The notes beneath the pieces are model-generated. The model was not told where the DNA came from and made no database searches. It saw only the letters and a list, made by a program, of their open reading frames with translations. DNA of 64,000 nucleotides, taken from assembly GCF_019399895.1 (NCBI RefSeq), contig NC_091873.1, positions 4,100,001 through 4,164,000 of the forward strand, given 5' to 3'. Source of the DNA: Cardiocondyla obscurior (Eukaryota; Arthropoda; Insecta; Hymenoptera; Formicidae). Position numbers and translations under genes: made by a program. This document shows positions 50,501 to 60,458 of the stretch, piece after piece (within the stretch, counting starts at the first letter, position 1; every line of letters starts with the position of its first letter).

Positions 50501-51009
50501 CATTCTCGCGTCGCGAAATCTATCACTAACCCGAATGCCGCCAAGAAATCCGTGCCTAATATGCACGGTAACGCCAATGACGATAACGAACAGACGCTCA
50601 ATTGTCGCGTCTTGTCCCTCAAAGTTATCGGTATCGCGGCCTCCCCTTGGACGCTCGCGATTTGACCAGTGGCAGTGATCACTCGACTTTCGGTTTTTCC
50701 GCCAATTTTAATTCCGCGTGTTTCCAGCGCCCCCACGGCCTCCTCCCCGAGGAAGGTCCGGCTGGATCCCGAATCCAGTAGCGCCGAAAACTCACACGGG
50801 CCGAGGGAAACGCGAAGAAAATTTAATTGGGTTGAGTCCCGAGCTCCGAACGCGCTATACGCGAATTTGCGACCCCCGGTCGCGACAGAACTATCGAGGC
50901 TCTCACGAAGAGAGGTCGGATCGCCCCGCAATTCCGGCCTCTTTACGCGTTTCCCGAACAATCCGGGCAATCGCGCAACGTTACTTCCGCGCGTCCACAT
51001 CGGTAACAA
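47590..51009 (-). CDS. pol: Gypsy-3 Pol, unit 1
   Basis: Open frame of 1139 codons entered by -1 frameshift from gag at 50949-50955, so its first residues (51009 to the slip site) are not normally translated in this frame. Protease DSGSS at residue 79 of the frame; RT active site YLDD at about 449; RNase H starting at 'QTDASSVGLGAVL'. The integrase has an HHCC zinc region ('HDPPQAGHLG', 'CDTCQ') and catalytic Asp in 'AADIMGPLP', Asp in 'LLTDNGTEF' (about 919) and Glu in 'NPVERINRVLK'. No chromodomain is visible at the C-terminus ('KIHVKDLKMYNVPPNP'). Intact. Confidence 0.95.
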   Translation of the reverse strand: MLPMWTRGSNVARLPGLFGKRVKRPELRGDPTSLRESLDSSVATGGRKFAYSAFGARDSTQLNFLRVSLGPCEFSALLDSGSSRTFLGEEAVGALETRGIKIGGKTESRVITATGQIASVQGEAAIPITLRDKTRQLSVCSLSSLALPCILGTDFLAAFGLVIDFATREWHFANNGAEKYRFEQGEAPMLEKPRRSLGRKQPSYEIRTTPGKSRRKSGNAASPADSRGRTAWVPPRRGKEARADPGFAICCGLSELSPDEGKMLAEFLASEIRGDPERPGATTLAEHKIDVGNNAPIKQRYYPVSPKIQEAIYAEVDKMLEAGIIEPSKSEWSTPIVMIKKPNGSYRFCLDFRKLNSVSKKDAYPLPYMNAILDKLRAARYISTIDLSQAYFQIPLEKESRELTAFTVPGRGLYHFTRMPYGLTGAPATFQRLLDKLIGPEMEPHAFAYLDDIVVVTRTFENHLVWLGKVFAKIREAGLTINPEKSKFCRSQVKYLGFLVQNDGLKVDPDKTEAIRNYPPPRNIKQLRRFIGMASWYRRFIPQCATVLEPLTRLLKKNNSWGWGDAQKAAFELVKERITTPPTLACPDFSEPFVLQTDASSVGLGAVLTQDIDGIERVIAFASRALSDAETRYSTTEQECLAVVWAIKKFRPYLEEYSFRVITDHSSLRWLHNLKNPTGRLARWALELLEYDYVVEHHKGAMHHVPDALSRIPEKDGELCAVAVDADKWYDAKRAEVTAEPQKHIGWQITDGELYFRKPRTEISQAVTDLDQWKLVVPQKDRIDIIRENHDPPQAGHLGTEKTYRRVATRYYWPRMHKTIVNYVRRCDTCQKTKVEQDVPAGLMGRRVIEAPWTVVAADIMGPLPTSKSGHAYLLVLQDLFTKWVECRPLRKATGSKIREAIEDLIIFRWGAPRVLLTDNGTEFNNRDIKELTDKYGLYHSTVPPYHPQANPVERINRVLKTMITAYLERDHRKWDVHINEFRFAYNSAHHESLQATPAFLNFGREPQPVGIRLGKAETNVEVEPTEPEKWKERMERIQLLREWIIENLEEAQQKQARYYNARHKDRRFKIGDQVLKRQHVLSSATQHIAAKLARKFHGPFTIAKVLSPVVYELVDRVGNSVGKIHVKDLKMYNVPPNP

Positions 51010-52187
51010 TGCACGCGCGGCTTGGCCTTACATTCGCGCGCAAAATGACCGGCTTGCTGACAATTCCAGCATTGACCGATTAATGGGCGCGAAATCTTCT
51101 TCGAACCGGTCCCCGAAGTCGAAGGAACCGCTTCACTGGACCTACTCTCAGTCGTCCGCACCCGCTCCTTCCTCGGTGGTTGGGGCGGCCGTTTTTCCCG
51201 TGGGCGCGTTTCCGGAACGTTCACGGCCGCTACCGTATCGTAAGAGCGCGGTGTATCGCGTCGCGTCGTATTTTTCGGCGACCGATACGCTAAATCCGGA
51301 AATAAAGATTTATCGGGTGTCGGCGGAGCGCGATAACTTAACGCAGCCTTATGGCATCCTTCCGCCCGAGCGGCTAACAATTCGAGAGCCTCCAGGCTTT
51401 CCACCGAATCTCGCGGTATCATCGTTTGTAGCCGCGGTAACATTTGCCGATGCGCGTACCCGATTTTCTCTTCTTCGCTCCACGGCGGCGAGAGTCGATC
51501 AAAAAGTGACGTGAGACAGGTTAAATAGTCTCCGACGGACTCCTGTTCTCCCTGCGTACGTCGCATAATTTCGTCCCGAAACGCGAATTGGAAATCCGGA
51601 TCTCCGAAACGTATCCGCCACGCATTCTTAAACGCGGCCCAATCCGTAAAACGCGTTCTTTTTGCGCGAAACCAATGCAACGCGACTCCCGACAAAAAGA
51701 AGGGCAGGCTCTTCAAAACGTCTGTATCAGATACCGCAATTAGCTCTCGGCCTTCCTCAATTCGTATGAGGAAGGTTTCCGCGTCTTCCCCGCGTGCCCC
51801 CGAGAATTTGAGGTTCCATTTCCGCATGGTGTTATATGCGGCGGCTGCGGACGTACTCGGCAACTCCGGCGAGCCCATACTGACCGGACTTCTCCGTTCC
51901 GTTCGCGGTTCCGCGCGAATTCGTCGCGCGGCAGTCTCAAAAGGGCTATCGGGGCGCCCTGCCCCGCCCGCGGGTACCTCAAGTTGTTCCGCGTCCGACA
52001 TTTCGTTATTTCGCGATCTCCCGGCACTCGAGGCTCGACGCGACGTTGAAACTCTCCGCAACAATCTTAGCGCGAGAACAGAGTCGGATCCTTCGGTCGG
52101 CAAGCCAAGTCTTTCTAATTCCGCGACGAGATGTGGACAATCGGAAGCAAAAACCCAATCTTCGTCAGGACTCTCGGGGTGGCTCAT
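50943..52187 (-). CDS. gag: Gypsy-3 Gag, unit 1
   Basis: 414 codons, ATG at 52187. An N-terminal helical segment ('LVAELERLGLPTEGSDSVLALRLL', similar in look to a SAP-type helix pair) is followed by a Retrotrans_gag-type capsid ('KWNLKFSGARGEDAETFL', 'FLSGVALHWFRAKR', 'FKNAWRIRFGD'), an Arg/Pro/Ser-rich linker, and two zinc fingers. The first is a CCHC knuckle CWNCQQAGHFAREC. The second, CYRCGRAEVTLRDCPDC, has no His. The stop at 50943 lies two codons after the slippery heptamer leading into pol. Confidence 0.93.
   Translation of the reverse strand: MSHPESPDEDWVFASDCPHLVAELERLGLPTEGSDSVLALRLLRRVSTSRRASSAGRSRNNEMSDAEQLEVPAGGAGRPDSPFETAARRIRAEPRTERRSPVSMGSPELPSTSAAAAYNTMRKWNLKFSGARGEDAETFLIRIEEGRELIAVSDTDVLKSLPFFLSGVALHWFRAKRTRFTDWAAFKNAWRIRFGDPDFQFAFRDEIMRRTQGEQESVGDYLTCLTSLFDRLSPPWSEEEKIGYAHRQMLPRLQTMIPRDSVESLEALELLAARAEGCHKAALSYRAPPTPDKSLFPDLAYRSPKNTTRRDTPRSYDTVAAVNVPETRPREKRPPQPPRKERVRTTESRSSEAVPSTSGTGSKKISRPLIGQCWNCQQAGHFARECKAKPRVHCYRCGRAEVTLRDCPDCSGNA
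50949..50955 (-). promoter_or_regulatory. -1 ribosomal frameshift site GGGAAAC, unit 1
   Basis: On minus, G GGA AAC in the gag frame (TCG GGA AAC GCG TAA). Slipping back one base reads GGG AAA CGC and enters the pol frame exactly (…GKRVKRPEL). It fits the X XXY YYZ rule. Short inverted pairs (CTCTC/GAGAG) lie about 50 bases downstream as a possible stimulatory stem. Confidence 0.8.
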
Positions 52188-52651
52188 ACGGAATCACGCA
52201 CCCCGAAACCACCGAAACGCGGATACTTATCGCTAGCCCACCCGAAAAATGACGTATAGAAAAGCAATAATCACACAAGTAAAGTAATTCAATTTCCGGC
52301 ACACAGTTTTCGTACGCCGGAAGGCTCAACACAAGCAGAGCAATAATACAGCGCACTCGCTTCAATCAAATTAAAATATAACGCAGGAAAAACAAAACCA
52401 TACATGCAACAAACTATCGCCAAATAAATTCAAATTATTAATACACCCGGTATATAGGGTGGTATGCGCGAGGCAACACAAAGCAGCGCGATAGTTATCA
52501 AAACAAAGCGCCGATCGTAAATACGGCTTGGAATCTTCCGTGACCGCGAGTCGAAAGCACGCGGCCGGCACACCAAATAATTATTTCTTTCGAAATTCCG
52601 AAACACGAAATCGCAAAGTTTCCGTCAGTCCGATGAATTTCCCATGTGGCC
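52188..52651 (-). other. Gypsy-3 leader, unit 1
   Basis: Untranslated leader between the primer site and gag. No gene supported. Confidence 0.6.
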
Positions 52652-52669
52652 GCCCCACGTTGGGCGCCA
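52652..52669 (-). other. Gypsy-3 primer binding site, tRNA-Lys, unit 1
   Basis: Minus strand TGGCGCCCAACGTGGGGC, the site complementary to tRNA-Lys1,2, five bases after the LTR end. Confidence 0.85.
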
Positions 52670-52674
52670 AATTT

Positions 52675-54007
52675 TGTCACGATAACTCTTTTATTCTCTC
52701 CTCCCGGAGGAGAGTCGTGATCAAGGGACGACCGTACACGGACGAAAAATCCGTGCACCGACGTGCCACGAGGGGTAGGGAGGGAGGAGGGGTCGCGGTA
52801 CCTCGGCCGTATTCCGGCGCGGGACGGCGGAATCTCGCACGAACACGATTTTTGGGCGCCAGGCACGGGCTTCGCCGTGCCGATTTTTATCTCGGACTAG
52901 TTATCCGGTCCTCGACAATTCCTACCGAATTCGAATCGCCGTCACGCGCGGGGGCTAGCCCATTCGAACGGAGAGGGGCGGGGTATAGCACGCGGAATTC
53001 TCGGACAAACGGGAACGACGACACAAAATAAGGCGTACGCGAACACGACCATAAACAGAGGATCCGTTTATTATGTTCAACGGAACAAACAAATATATAA
53101 AAAAATTATAACAAAAATTAAAGTAAGCGCACGAGAGTGAAATCTTCTCGCGTCGGCTCTGGATGTTGTGATGCCGGCCACGCGTCTCCCCTACACGCGA
53201 CGGGCCTCCACGGGACACCGCGGCACGAGAGAATTTACGCGAAAACTCGCCTGTCGCAAACGAGACCGCGTGATCACTTTTCCGACCTCGGCCGCTGCCG
53301 AGGGCTCTCCGTACGGACGCGACGGACGACAGCTTCCCATACGATCGAATCAATCAACGCAAGCGAATCATCCCGGTAGGTCTCGCGGGGCCCAGTCACC
53401 GGCCCTTGGACGCCCGTCGGCTGCCACTCACTAACGTTACGTCCTTGTCTCGCGACAAGGATCCTCCAAAATAATCTAACGGGCCCGCGTGCCCGTTGTA
53501 GGTGGCCGGGTATCGTCCAGAGCCGTGTCGGTTTCCCCGGGAGGCAGAGGGCTGTACAATATATAATAGTTCCGCAAAGCGGGTGGAAGATCTCACCGAA
53601 TAAACACTCCCTGACTTCCGGAGACGTCCTCGCGTTCCCTCGCACTCTAGCTCTCTCTCTCGTTCTCGCTCTCGCTCTAGTCGTTCTCGCTCACTCCGGC
53701 TATCGCTCGCTAGGCCCTGTCGATCGCCCGTCTATACCGCCGGTCTATACGGAAGAGAGCGAGGACCGCGCGAATTTTCGGCACGAGGCCCGGCGCATCC
53801 CCACTCCCGCGTCTCGCGGATTTTTTCGCGCGCCACGCCGCCGATTTCCCGCGAGAGCCGCTGCCCTCACAGGGCCCTATTGATACTAATAGGTTGGCGC
53901 GAGCCTCGGATAAGCCGTTATCGCAACAATTCCCCCCGCAGGTAATTCTCGGCATTTGTGACGGCCGCGGGGAGCTGCAACGAAGCAGCGAGAGCCGCCA
54001 CGTCACA
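52675..54007 (-). repeat. Gypsy-3 LTR, copy 2 (shared by units 1 and 2)
   Basis: 1333 bp. Differs from copy 1 by small indels near 52705-52720 and by a few bases, such as 'gatcctcc' against 'gattctcc' at about 53460. It serves as 5' LTR of unit 1 and 3' LTR of unit 2. Confidence 0.75.
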
Positions 54008-54614
54008 ACTCCCCCACGCCGAGTGAGAGCGTATCGGGGGTCTTCCACCCGCAGCCCCCCCGACCTCCGGAGGACTGGGCTACGGGTCCCCGAAGCCTCT
54101 CGGAGTCACACGGCTTACTTCGTTCGAATTTCGATAGTCAGGGATCTCAAAAGAATATCTAGAACTCTCCGGTGTCATCACTCATTTATTAAGCTTGCCT
54201 CACATTTCTTAGGCAATATTCGCGGAAAAACCAAAAGGCAAAAAAAAATGAAACGTTAAAGCATACCACGAAGAGGAATAAAAAGAAACTAAAAATCGAA
54301 CTCTTTAAATGCATCAAAAAAAAATTATGTTCATCGCACGCGTGCCAAAAAAAAAGAAGTTCCGCACCGGATTTGCGCAAACGAAATAACAAAACAAAGG
54401 AATAAAACAAAAAGATGAAACACAGCATCATTGAAAGAAAAATGGGTACCCGATGAGCGAACAACAAAAAAAAACTTAGTAAGCCTTCGAAAGAAAAAAA
54501 AATAAAGAAAAGAACAAACGAACAAACAAAAAAAAATTATTAGGCAGTCTCTGGTTGCTCTCGGTCCATTTCCTGTTCTGGTCCTGCGTTCTTCAGCCCG
54601 GCGTGGGTCCTTAC
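54008..54614 (-). other. Gypsy-3 unit 2, region between ORF3 and LTR
   Basis: As in unit 1, with shorter homopolymers. No gene seen. Confidence 0.55.
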
Positions 54615-55340
54615 TCAGGGTGCCGACGGGTCCCCGGAGAGCCTCCTCGACGTTTCGGGGCCTCGACTCCTACTTTCCCCTTTCCCGGTACGTAAGGGCC
54701 TTGTGCTCGCCATTCTTTCCCAGTTGGGGCAGTCCTTTACGGTGGCTCCAGGTCTGCCACAACGGTAGCAAAACTCCCGGTTCCGGGGTTGCGGGCAGTT
54801 GTGTAGGAAGTGACTCCGTGAGCCACAATTCCAGCAGCGCTCTCGCTGCGTTCCTGAGACCGATCGAGCCCGGTCCAGGGGCCTCGACACCTCCCTCTCC
54901 CCGGATCGTGATCGACGAGTCTCCTCCAGTTTCAGCTCTCGTAGCTCTCGCACCGGGGCCTCTATTTTCATTGCAGGTGTGGGCTCGTGGCCTCTCGGTT
55001 CTTCCCCACTGGGAACCTGTATCGCCCGGTCCCTTATTAACGGCGGCTTTCTGCTAAATCCCAATTGTACGGTGAAGTGTGGCACCATCAGTTCATGGGT
55101 TTGCGTGAACGTTTCCCGCCAGTAGGGGGTTGCTTGGATGGCCACTTCCTGTGTCTCCACGTAGGTTTGCGTCGAGGCCTCCGCCGTGATCGGCGCTAAT
55201 CCATGCTCTCGCGCCTGTCCCGTGTGGCTCCAATGGTAGCGTAGTTCCTCCTCTATGGTTTCCCAAAATCCCGGGAGAACGTCCGCTGCACGGCAAGCAT
55301 ATCTCGCCCAGCCTTCTCCATCGCCACCGCCCCAGGCCAT
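54615..55340 (-). pseudogene. Gypsy-3 ORF3, unit 2, frameshifted C-terminus
   Basis: Identical to the unit 1 ORF3 up to 'DCPN'. Then two bases missing near 54721 change the last roughly 35 residues and remove the final Cys of the second finger. Either a real lesion or a sequencing error. Confidence 0.7.
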
Positions 55341-55373
55341 GACGAGGTACCGAGAGCCTTAGTTAGTAAAATC

Positions 55374-58300
55374 TTACGGATTCGGTGGAACATTATACAT
55401 TTTCAAGTCCTTTACGTGTATCTTTCCTACGGAATTTCCTACTCGGTCCACAAGCTCGTAAACGACAGGCGACAAAACTTTTGCTATCGTAAACGGACCG
55501 TGAAATTTTCTTGCGAGCTTGGCTGCAATGTGTTGCGTGGCGGACGATAAAACGTGTTGTCTCTTAAGAACTTGATCACCGATTTTAAACCGACGATCTT
55601 TATGCCGAGCATTGTAATATCGCGCTTGCTTCTGTTGAGCCTCCTCTAAATTCTCAATAATCCATTCCCGTAAAAGTTGAATGCGCTCCATGCGCTCTTT
55701 CCATTTTTCGGGCTCTGTAGGCTCAACCTCTACGTTCGTCTCGGCTTTTCCGAGCCTAATTCCGACCGGTTGCGGTTCCCTCCCAAAATTAAGAAACGCG
55801 GGCGTAGCTTGCAGCGACTCGTGGTGTGCCGAATTATATGCGAAACGAAATTCATTAATGTGTACGTCCCATTTGCGGTGATCCCTCTCCAAATAAGCGG
55901 TAATCATGGTTTTTAAAACGCGATTAATTCTCTCTACTGGATTAGCTTGCGGATGATATGGCGGAACAGTTGAATGATAGAGGCCGTATTTGTCCGTTAA
56001 TTCTTTAATATCTCGGTTATTAAATTCCGTGCCGTTATCCGTGAGCAGTACGCGCGGTGCGCCCCATCGAAAAATAATTAAATCTTCGATAGCTTCGCGG
56101 ATTTTGGATCCTGTCGCTTTTCGGAGTGGTCGGCACTCAACCCATTTCGTGAAAAGATCTTGTAGGACGAGTAAATATGCGTGACCCGATTTACTGGTCG
56201 GTAACGGTCCCATAATATCCGCGGCGACCACGGTCCACGGGGCTTCGATAACGCGTCGTCCCATTAATCCGGCCGGTACGTCTTGTTCGACTTTTGTTTT
56301 CTGGCAAGTATCGCACCTACGCACGTAATTCACGATCGTTTTGTGCATGCGAGGCCAGTAGTATCGCGTCGCGACTCGACGATATGTTTTTTCAGTTCCG
56401 AGATGTCCAGCTTGCGGCGGATCATGATTTTCGCGAATAATGTCGATCCTATCTTTTTGCGGTACCACTAATTTCCACTGATCCAAGTCCGTCACGGCTT
56501 GCGATATTTCCGTGCGAGGTTTCCGAAAATATAATTCCCCGTCTGTGATTTGCCACCCGATGTGTTTTTGTGGCTCTGCCGTAACTTCCGCTCTCTTCGC
56601 GTCGTACCACTTGTCCGCATCGACCGCTACAGCACAGAGTTCTCCGTCTTTTTCCGGAATCCGCGAGAGTGCATCCGGTACGTGATGCATCGCGCCTTTA
56701 TGATGTTCGACGACGTAGTCGTATTCTAACAGTTCTAAGGCCCATCGCGCTAGCCTCCCTGTCGGATTTTTCAAATTATGCAACCACCGGAGGCTACTGT
56801 GATCTGTGATTACCCGAAAAGAATATTCCTCTAAGTAGGGGCGAAATTTTTTTATGGCCCACACCACCGCGAGGCACTCCTGTTCTGTTGTGGAGTATCT
56901 CGTCTCCGCGTCCGATAATGCACGACTCGCGAAAGCTATTACCCGTTCTATACCGTCGATATCCTGTGTCAGTACGGCCCCGAGGCCCACGGAACTCGCG
57001 TCGGTCTGTAACACGAACGGTTCCGAAAAATCTGGACACGCGAGTGTAGGCGGGGTGGTAATCCGTTCTTTTACTAGCTCAAAAGCCGCCTTTTGAGCAT
57101 CCCCCCAACCCCAAGAGTTGTTCTTCTTGAGAAGACGCGTTAACGGTTCGAGAACGGTCGCACACTGTGGAATAAAGCGCCGGTACCACGACGCCATACC
57201 GATAAAACGCCGTAATTGTTTAATATTTCGCGGCGGAGGGTAATTCCGAATGGCCTCCGTTTTATCCGGGTCGACTTTTAAACCGTCATTTTGCACTAAA
57301 AAACCAAGATATTTTACCTGCGAGCGGCAAAATTTACTTTTCTCGGGATTTATTGTAAGTCCCGCTTCACGAATCTTCGCGAAAACTTTCCCGAGCCACA
57401 CTAAGTGATTTTCAAACGTTCTTGTGACGACCACGATGTCGTCCAGATATGCAAACGCGTGTGGTTCCATTTCCGGCCCGATTAATTTATCTAACAACCG
57501 TTGAAAAGTCGCAGGCGCACCCGTTAATCCATACGGCATTCTTGTAAAATGATATAATCCACGCCCGGGTACGGTAAACGCCGTAAGTTCGCGACTTTCT
57601 TTTTCGAGCGGAATTTGGAAATACGCCTGGCTCAAATCTATCGTTGAGATATAACGCGCGGCCCTCAATTTATCTAGAATCGCGTTCATGTATGGTAATG
57701 GATACGCGTCTTTCTTTGAAACACTGTTTAATTTCCGAAAATCTAAGCAGAATCGATAGCTACCGTTCGGTTTCTTAATCATTACTATCGGCGTCGACCA
57801 CTCACTTTTTGACGGCTCTATTATTCCCGCTTCGAGCATTTTATCGACTTCCGCGTAAATAGCCTCTTGTATCTTAGGCGAAACCGGATAGTATCGCTGT
57901 TTTATCGGCGCGTTATTCCCGACGTCAATTTTGTGTTCCGCGAGCGTCGTGGCACCGGGCCTTTCCGGATCCCCCCGGATCTCGGAAGCCAAAAATTCGG
58001 CGAGCATCTTCCCTTCGTCGGGCGAGAGCTCGCTGAGACCGCAGCATATCGCGAAACCTGGATCCGCTCGCGCTTCTTTCCCCCGTCTCGGAGGAACCCA
58101 TGCTGTTCGCCCACGCGAGTCAGCCGGAGACGCCGCGTTTCCCGATTTTCGGCGCGACTTCCCTGGAGTCGTCCGAATCTCGTAGCTCGGCTGTTTCCTT
58201 CCCAAGGAACGCCGTGGTTTCTCGAGCATGGGCGCCTCGCCCTGCTCAAAGCGATATTTTTCCGCGCCATTATTTGCGAAGTGCCATTCTCGCGTCGCGA

Positions 58301-58793
58301 AATCTATCACTAACCCGAATGCCGCCAAGAAATCCGTGCCTAATATGCACGGTAACGCCAATGACGATAACGAACAGACGCTCAATTGTCGCGTCTTGTC
58401 CCTCAAAGTTATCGGTATCGCGGCCTCCCCTTGGACGCTCGCGATTTGACCAGTGGCAGTGATCACTCGACTTTCGGTTTTTCCGCCAATTTTAATTCCG
58501 CGTGTTTCCAGCGCCCCCACGGCCTCCTCCCCGAGGAAGGTCCGGCTGGATCCCGAATCCAGTAGCGCCGAAAACTCACACGGGCCGAGGGAAACGCGAA
58601 GAAAATTTAATTGGGTTGAGTCCCGAGCTCCGAACGCGCTATACGCGAATTTGCGACCCCCGGTCGCGACAGAACTATCGAGGCTCTCACGAAGAGAGGT
58701 CGGATCGCCCCGCAATTCCGGCCTCTTTACGCGTTTCCCGAACAATCCGGGCAATCGCGCAACGTTACTTCCGCGCGTCCACATCGGTAACAA
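55374..58793 (-). CDS. pol: Gypsy-3 Pol, unit 2
   Basis: 1139-codon frame with the same translation as unit 1 throughout (protease, RT, RNase H, integrase). One silent or nearly silent difference is seen near 56106. Entered by frameshift at 58733-58739. Confidence 0.95.
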   Translation of the reverse strand: MLPMWTRGSNVARLPGLFGKRVKRPELRGDPTSLRESLDSSVATGGRKFAYSAFGARDSTQLNFLRVSLGPCEFSALLDSGSSRTFLGEEAVGALETRGIKIGGKTESRVITATGQIASVQGEAAIPITLRDKTRQLSVCSLSSLALPCILGTDFLAAFGLVIDFATREWHFANNGAEKYRFEQGEAPMLEKPRRSLGRKQPSYEIRTTPGKSRRKSGNAASPADSRGRTAWVPPRRGKEARADPGFAICCGLSELSPDEGKMLAEFLASEIRGDPERPGATTLAEHKIDVGNNAPIKQRYYPVSPKIQEAIYAEVDKMLEAGIIEPSKSEWSTPIVMIKKPNGSYRFCLDFRKLNSVSKKDAYPLPYMNAILDKLRAARYISTIDLSQAYFQIPLEKESRELTAFTVPGRGLYHFTRMPYGLTGAPATFQRLLDKLIGPEMEPHAFAYLDDIVVVTRTFENHLVWLGKVFAKIREAGLTINPEKSKFCRSQVKYLGFLVQNDGLKVDPDKTEAIRNYPPPRNIKQLRRFIGMASWYRRFIPQCATVLEPLTRLLKKNNSWGWGDAQKAAFELVKERITTPPTLACPDFSEPFVLQTDASSVGLGAVLTQDIDGIERVIAFASRALSDAETRYSTTEQECLAVVWAIKKFRPYLEEYSFRVITDHSSLRWLHNLKNPTGRLARWALELLEYDYVVEHHKGAMHHVPDALSRIPEKDGELCAVAVDADKWYDAKRAEVTAEPQKHIGWQITDGELYFRKPRTEISQAVTDLDQWKLVVPQKDRIDIIRENHDPPQAGHLGTEKTYRRVATRYYWPRMHKTIVNYVRRCDTCQKTKVEQDVPAGLMGRRVIEAPWTVVAADIMGPLPTSKSGHAYLLVLQDLFTKWVECRPLRKATGSKIREAIEDLIIFRWGAPRVLLTDNGTEFNNRDIKELTDKYGLYHSTVPPYHPQANPVERINRVLKTMITAYLERDHRKWDVHINEFRFAYNSAHHESLQATPAFLNFGREPQPVGIRLGKAETNVEVEPTEPEKWKERMERIQLLREWIIENLEEAQQKQARYYNARHKDRRFKIGDQVLKRQHVLSSATQHIAAKLARKFHGPFTIAKVLSPVVYELVDRVGNSVGKIHVKDLKMYNVPPNP

Positions 58794-59971
58794 TGCACGC
58801 GCGGCTTGGCCTTACATTCGCGCGCAAAATGACCGGCTTGCTGACAATTCCAGCATTGACCGATTAATGGGCGCGAAATCTTCTTCGAACCGGTCCCCGA
58901 AGTCGAAGGAACCGCTTCACTGGACCTACTCTCAGTCGTCCGCACCCGCTCCTTCCTCGGTGGTTGGGGCGGCCGTTTTTCCCGTGGGCGCGTTTCCGGA
59001 ACGTTCACGGCCGCTACCGTATCGTAAGAGCGCGGTGTATCGCGTCGCGTCGTATTTTTCGGCGACCGATACGCTAAATCCGGAAATAAAGATTTATCGG
59101 GTGTCGGCGGAGCGCGATAACTTAACGCAGCCTTATGGCATCCTTCCGCCCGAGCGGCTAACAATTCGAGAGCCTCCAGGCTTTCCACCGAATCTCGCGG
59201 TATCATCGTTTGTAGCCGCGGTAACATTTGCCGATGCGCGTACCCGATTTTCTCTTCTTCGCTCCACGGCGGCGAGAGTCGATCAAAAAGTGACGTGAGA
59301 CAGGTTAAATAGTCTCCGACGGACTCCTGTTCTCCCTGCGTACGTCGCATAATTTCGTCCCGAAACGCGAATTGGAAATCCGGATCTCCGAAACGTATCC
59401 GCCACGCATTCTTAAACGCGGCCCAATCCGTAAAACGCGTTCTTTTTGCGCGAAACCAATGCAACGCGACTCCCGACAAAAAGAAGGGCAGGCTCTTCAA
59501 AACGTCTGTATCAGATACCGCAATTAGCTCTCGGCCTTCCTCAATTCGTATGAGGAAGGTTTCCGCGTCTTCCCCGCGTGCCCCCGAGAATTTGAGGTTC
59601 CATTTCCGCATGGTGTTATATGCGGCGGCTGCGGACGTACTCGGCAACTCCGGCGAGCCCATACTGACCGGACTTCTCCGTTCCGTTCGCGGTTCCGCGC
59701 GAATTCGTCGCGCGGCAGTCTCAAAAGGGCTATCGGGGCGCCCTGCCCCGCCCGCGGGTACCTCAAGTTGTTCCGCGTCCGACATTTCGTTATTTCGCGA
59801 TCTCCCGGCACTCGAGGCTCGACGCGACGTTGAAACTCTCCGCAACAATCTTAGCGCGAGAACAGAGTCGGATCCTTCGGTCGGCAAGCCAAGTCTTTCT
59901 AATTCCGCGACGAGATGTGGACAATCGGAAGCAAAAACCCAATCTTCGTCAGGACTCTCGGGGTGGCTCAT
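58727..59971 (-). CDS. gag: Gypsy-3 Gag, unit 2
   Basis: 414 codons, the same translation as unit 1 Gag, including the His-less second zinc finger. Its stop is preceded by the slippery site. Confidence 0.93.
   Translation of the reverse strand: MSHPESPDEDWVFASDCPHLVAELERLGLPTEGSDSVLALRLLRRVSTSRRASSAGRSRNNEMSDAEQLEVPAGGAGRPDSPFETAARRIRAEPRTERRSPVSMGSPELPSTSAAAAYNTMRKWNLKFSGARGEDAETFLIRIEEGRELIAVSDTDVLKSLPFFLSGVALHWFRAKRTRFTDWAAFKNAWRIRFGDPDFQFAFRDEIMRRTQGEQESVGDYLTCLTSLFDRLSPPWSEEEKIGYAHRQMLPRLQTMIPRDSVESLEALELLAARAEGCHKAALSYRAPPTPDKSLFPDLAYRSPKNTTRRDTPRSYDTVAAVNVPETRPREKRPPQPPRKERVRTTESRSSEAVPSTSGTGSKKISRPLIGQCWNCQQAGHFARECKAKPRVHCYRCGRAEVTLRDCPDCSGNA
58733..58739 (-). promoter_or_regulatory. 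-1 ribosomal frameshift site GGGAAAC, unit 2
   Basis: Same heptamer, phase and distance to the gag stop as in unit 1. Confidence 0.8.
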
Positions 59972-60435
59972 ACGGAATCACGCACCCCGAAACCACCGAA
60001 ACGCGGATACTTATCGCTAGCCCACCCGAAAAATGACGTATAGAAAAGCAATAATCACACAAGTAAAGTAATTCAATTTCCGGCACACAGTTTTCGTACG
60101 CCGGAAGGCTCAACACAAGCAGAGCAATAATACAGCGCACTCGCTTCAATCAAATTAAAATATAACGCAGGAAAAACAAAACCATACATGCAACAAACTA
60201 TCGCCAAATAAATTCAAATTATTAATACACCCGGTATATAGGGTGGTATGCGCGAGGCAACACAAAGCAGCGCGATAGTTATCAAAACAAAGCGCCGATC
60301 GTAAATACGGCTTGGAATCTTCCGTGACCGCGAGTCGAAAGCACGCGGCCGGCACACCAAATAATTATTTCTTTCGAAATTCCGAAACACGAAATCGCAA
60401 AGTTTCCGTCAGTCCGATGAATTTCCCATGTGGCC
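59972..60435 (-). other. Gypsy-3 leader, unit 2
   Basis: Same as the unit 1 leader. No gene. Confidence 0.6.
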
Positions 60436-60453
60436 GCCCCACGTTGGGCGCCA
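60436..60453 (-). other. Gypsy-3 primer binding site, tRNA-Lys, unit 2
   Basis: Same 18-base tRNA-Lys site as at 52652. Confidence 0.85.
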
Positions 60454-60458
60454 AATTT

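Noticed and set aside
50083..51514. Long plus-strand ORFs (148-281 codons) opposite Gypsy-3 gag/pol
   Set aside because: Exact antisense of coding sequence with low stop density. Identical copies in unit 2 only reflect the array.
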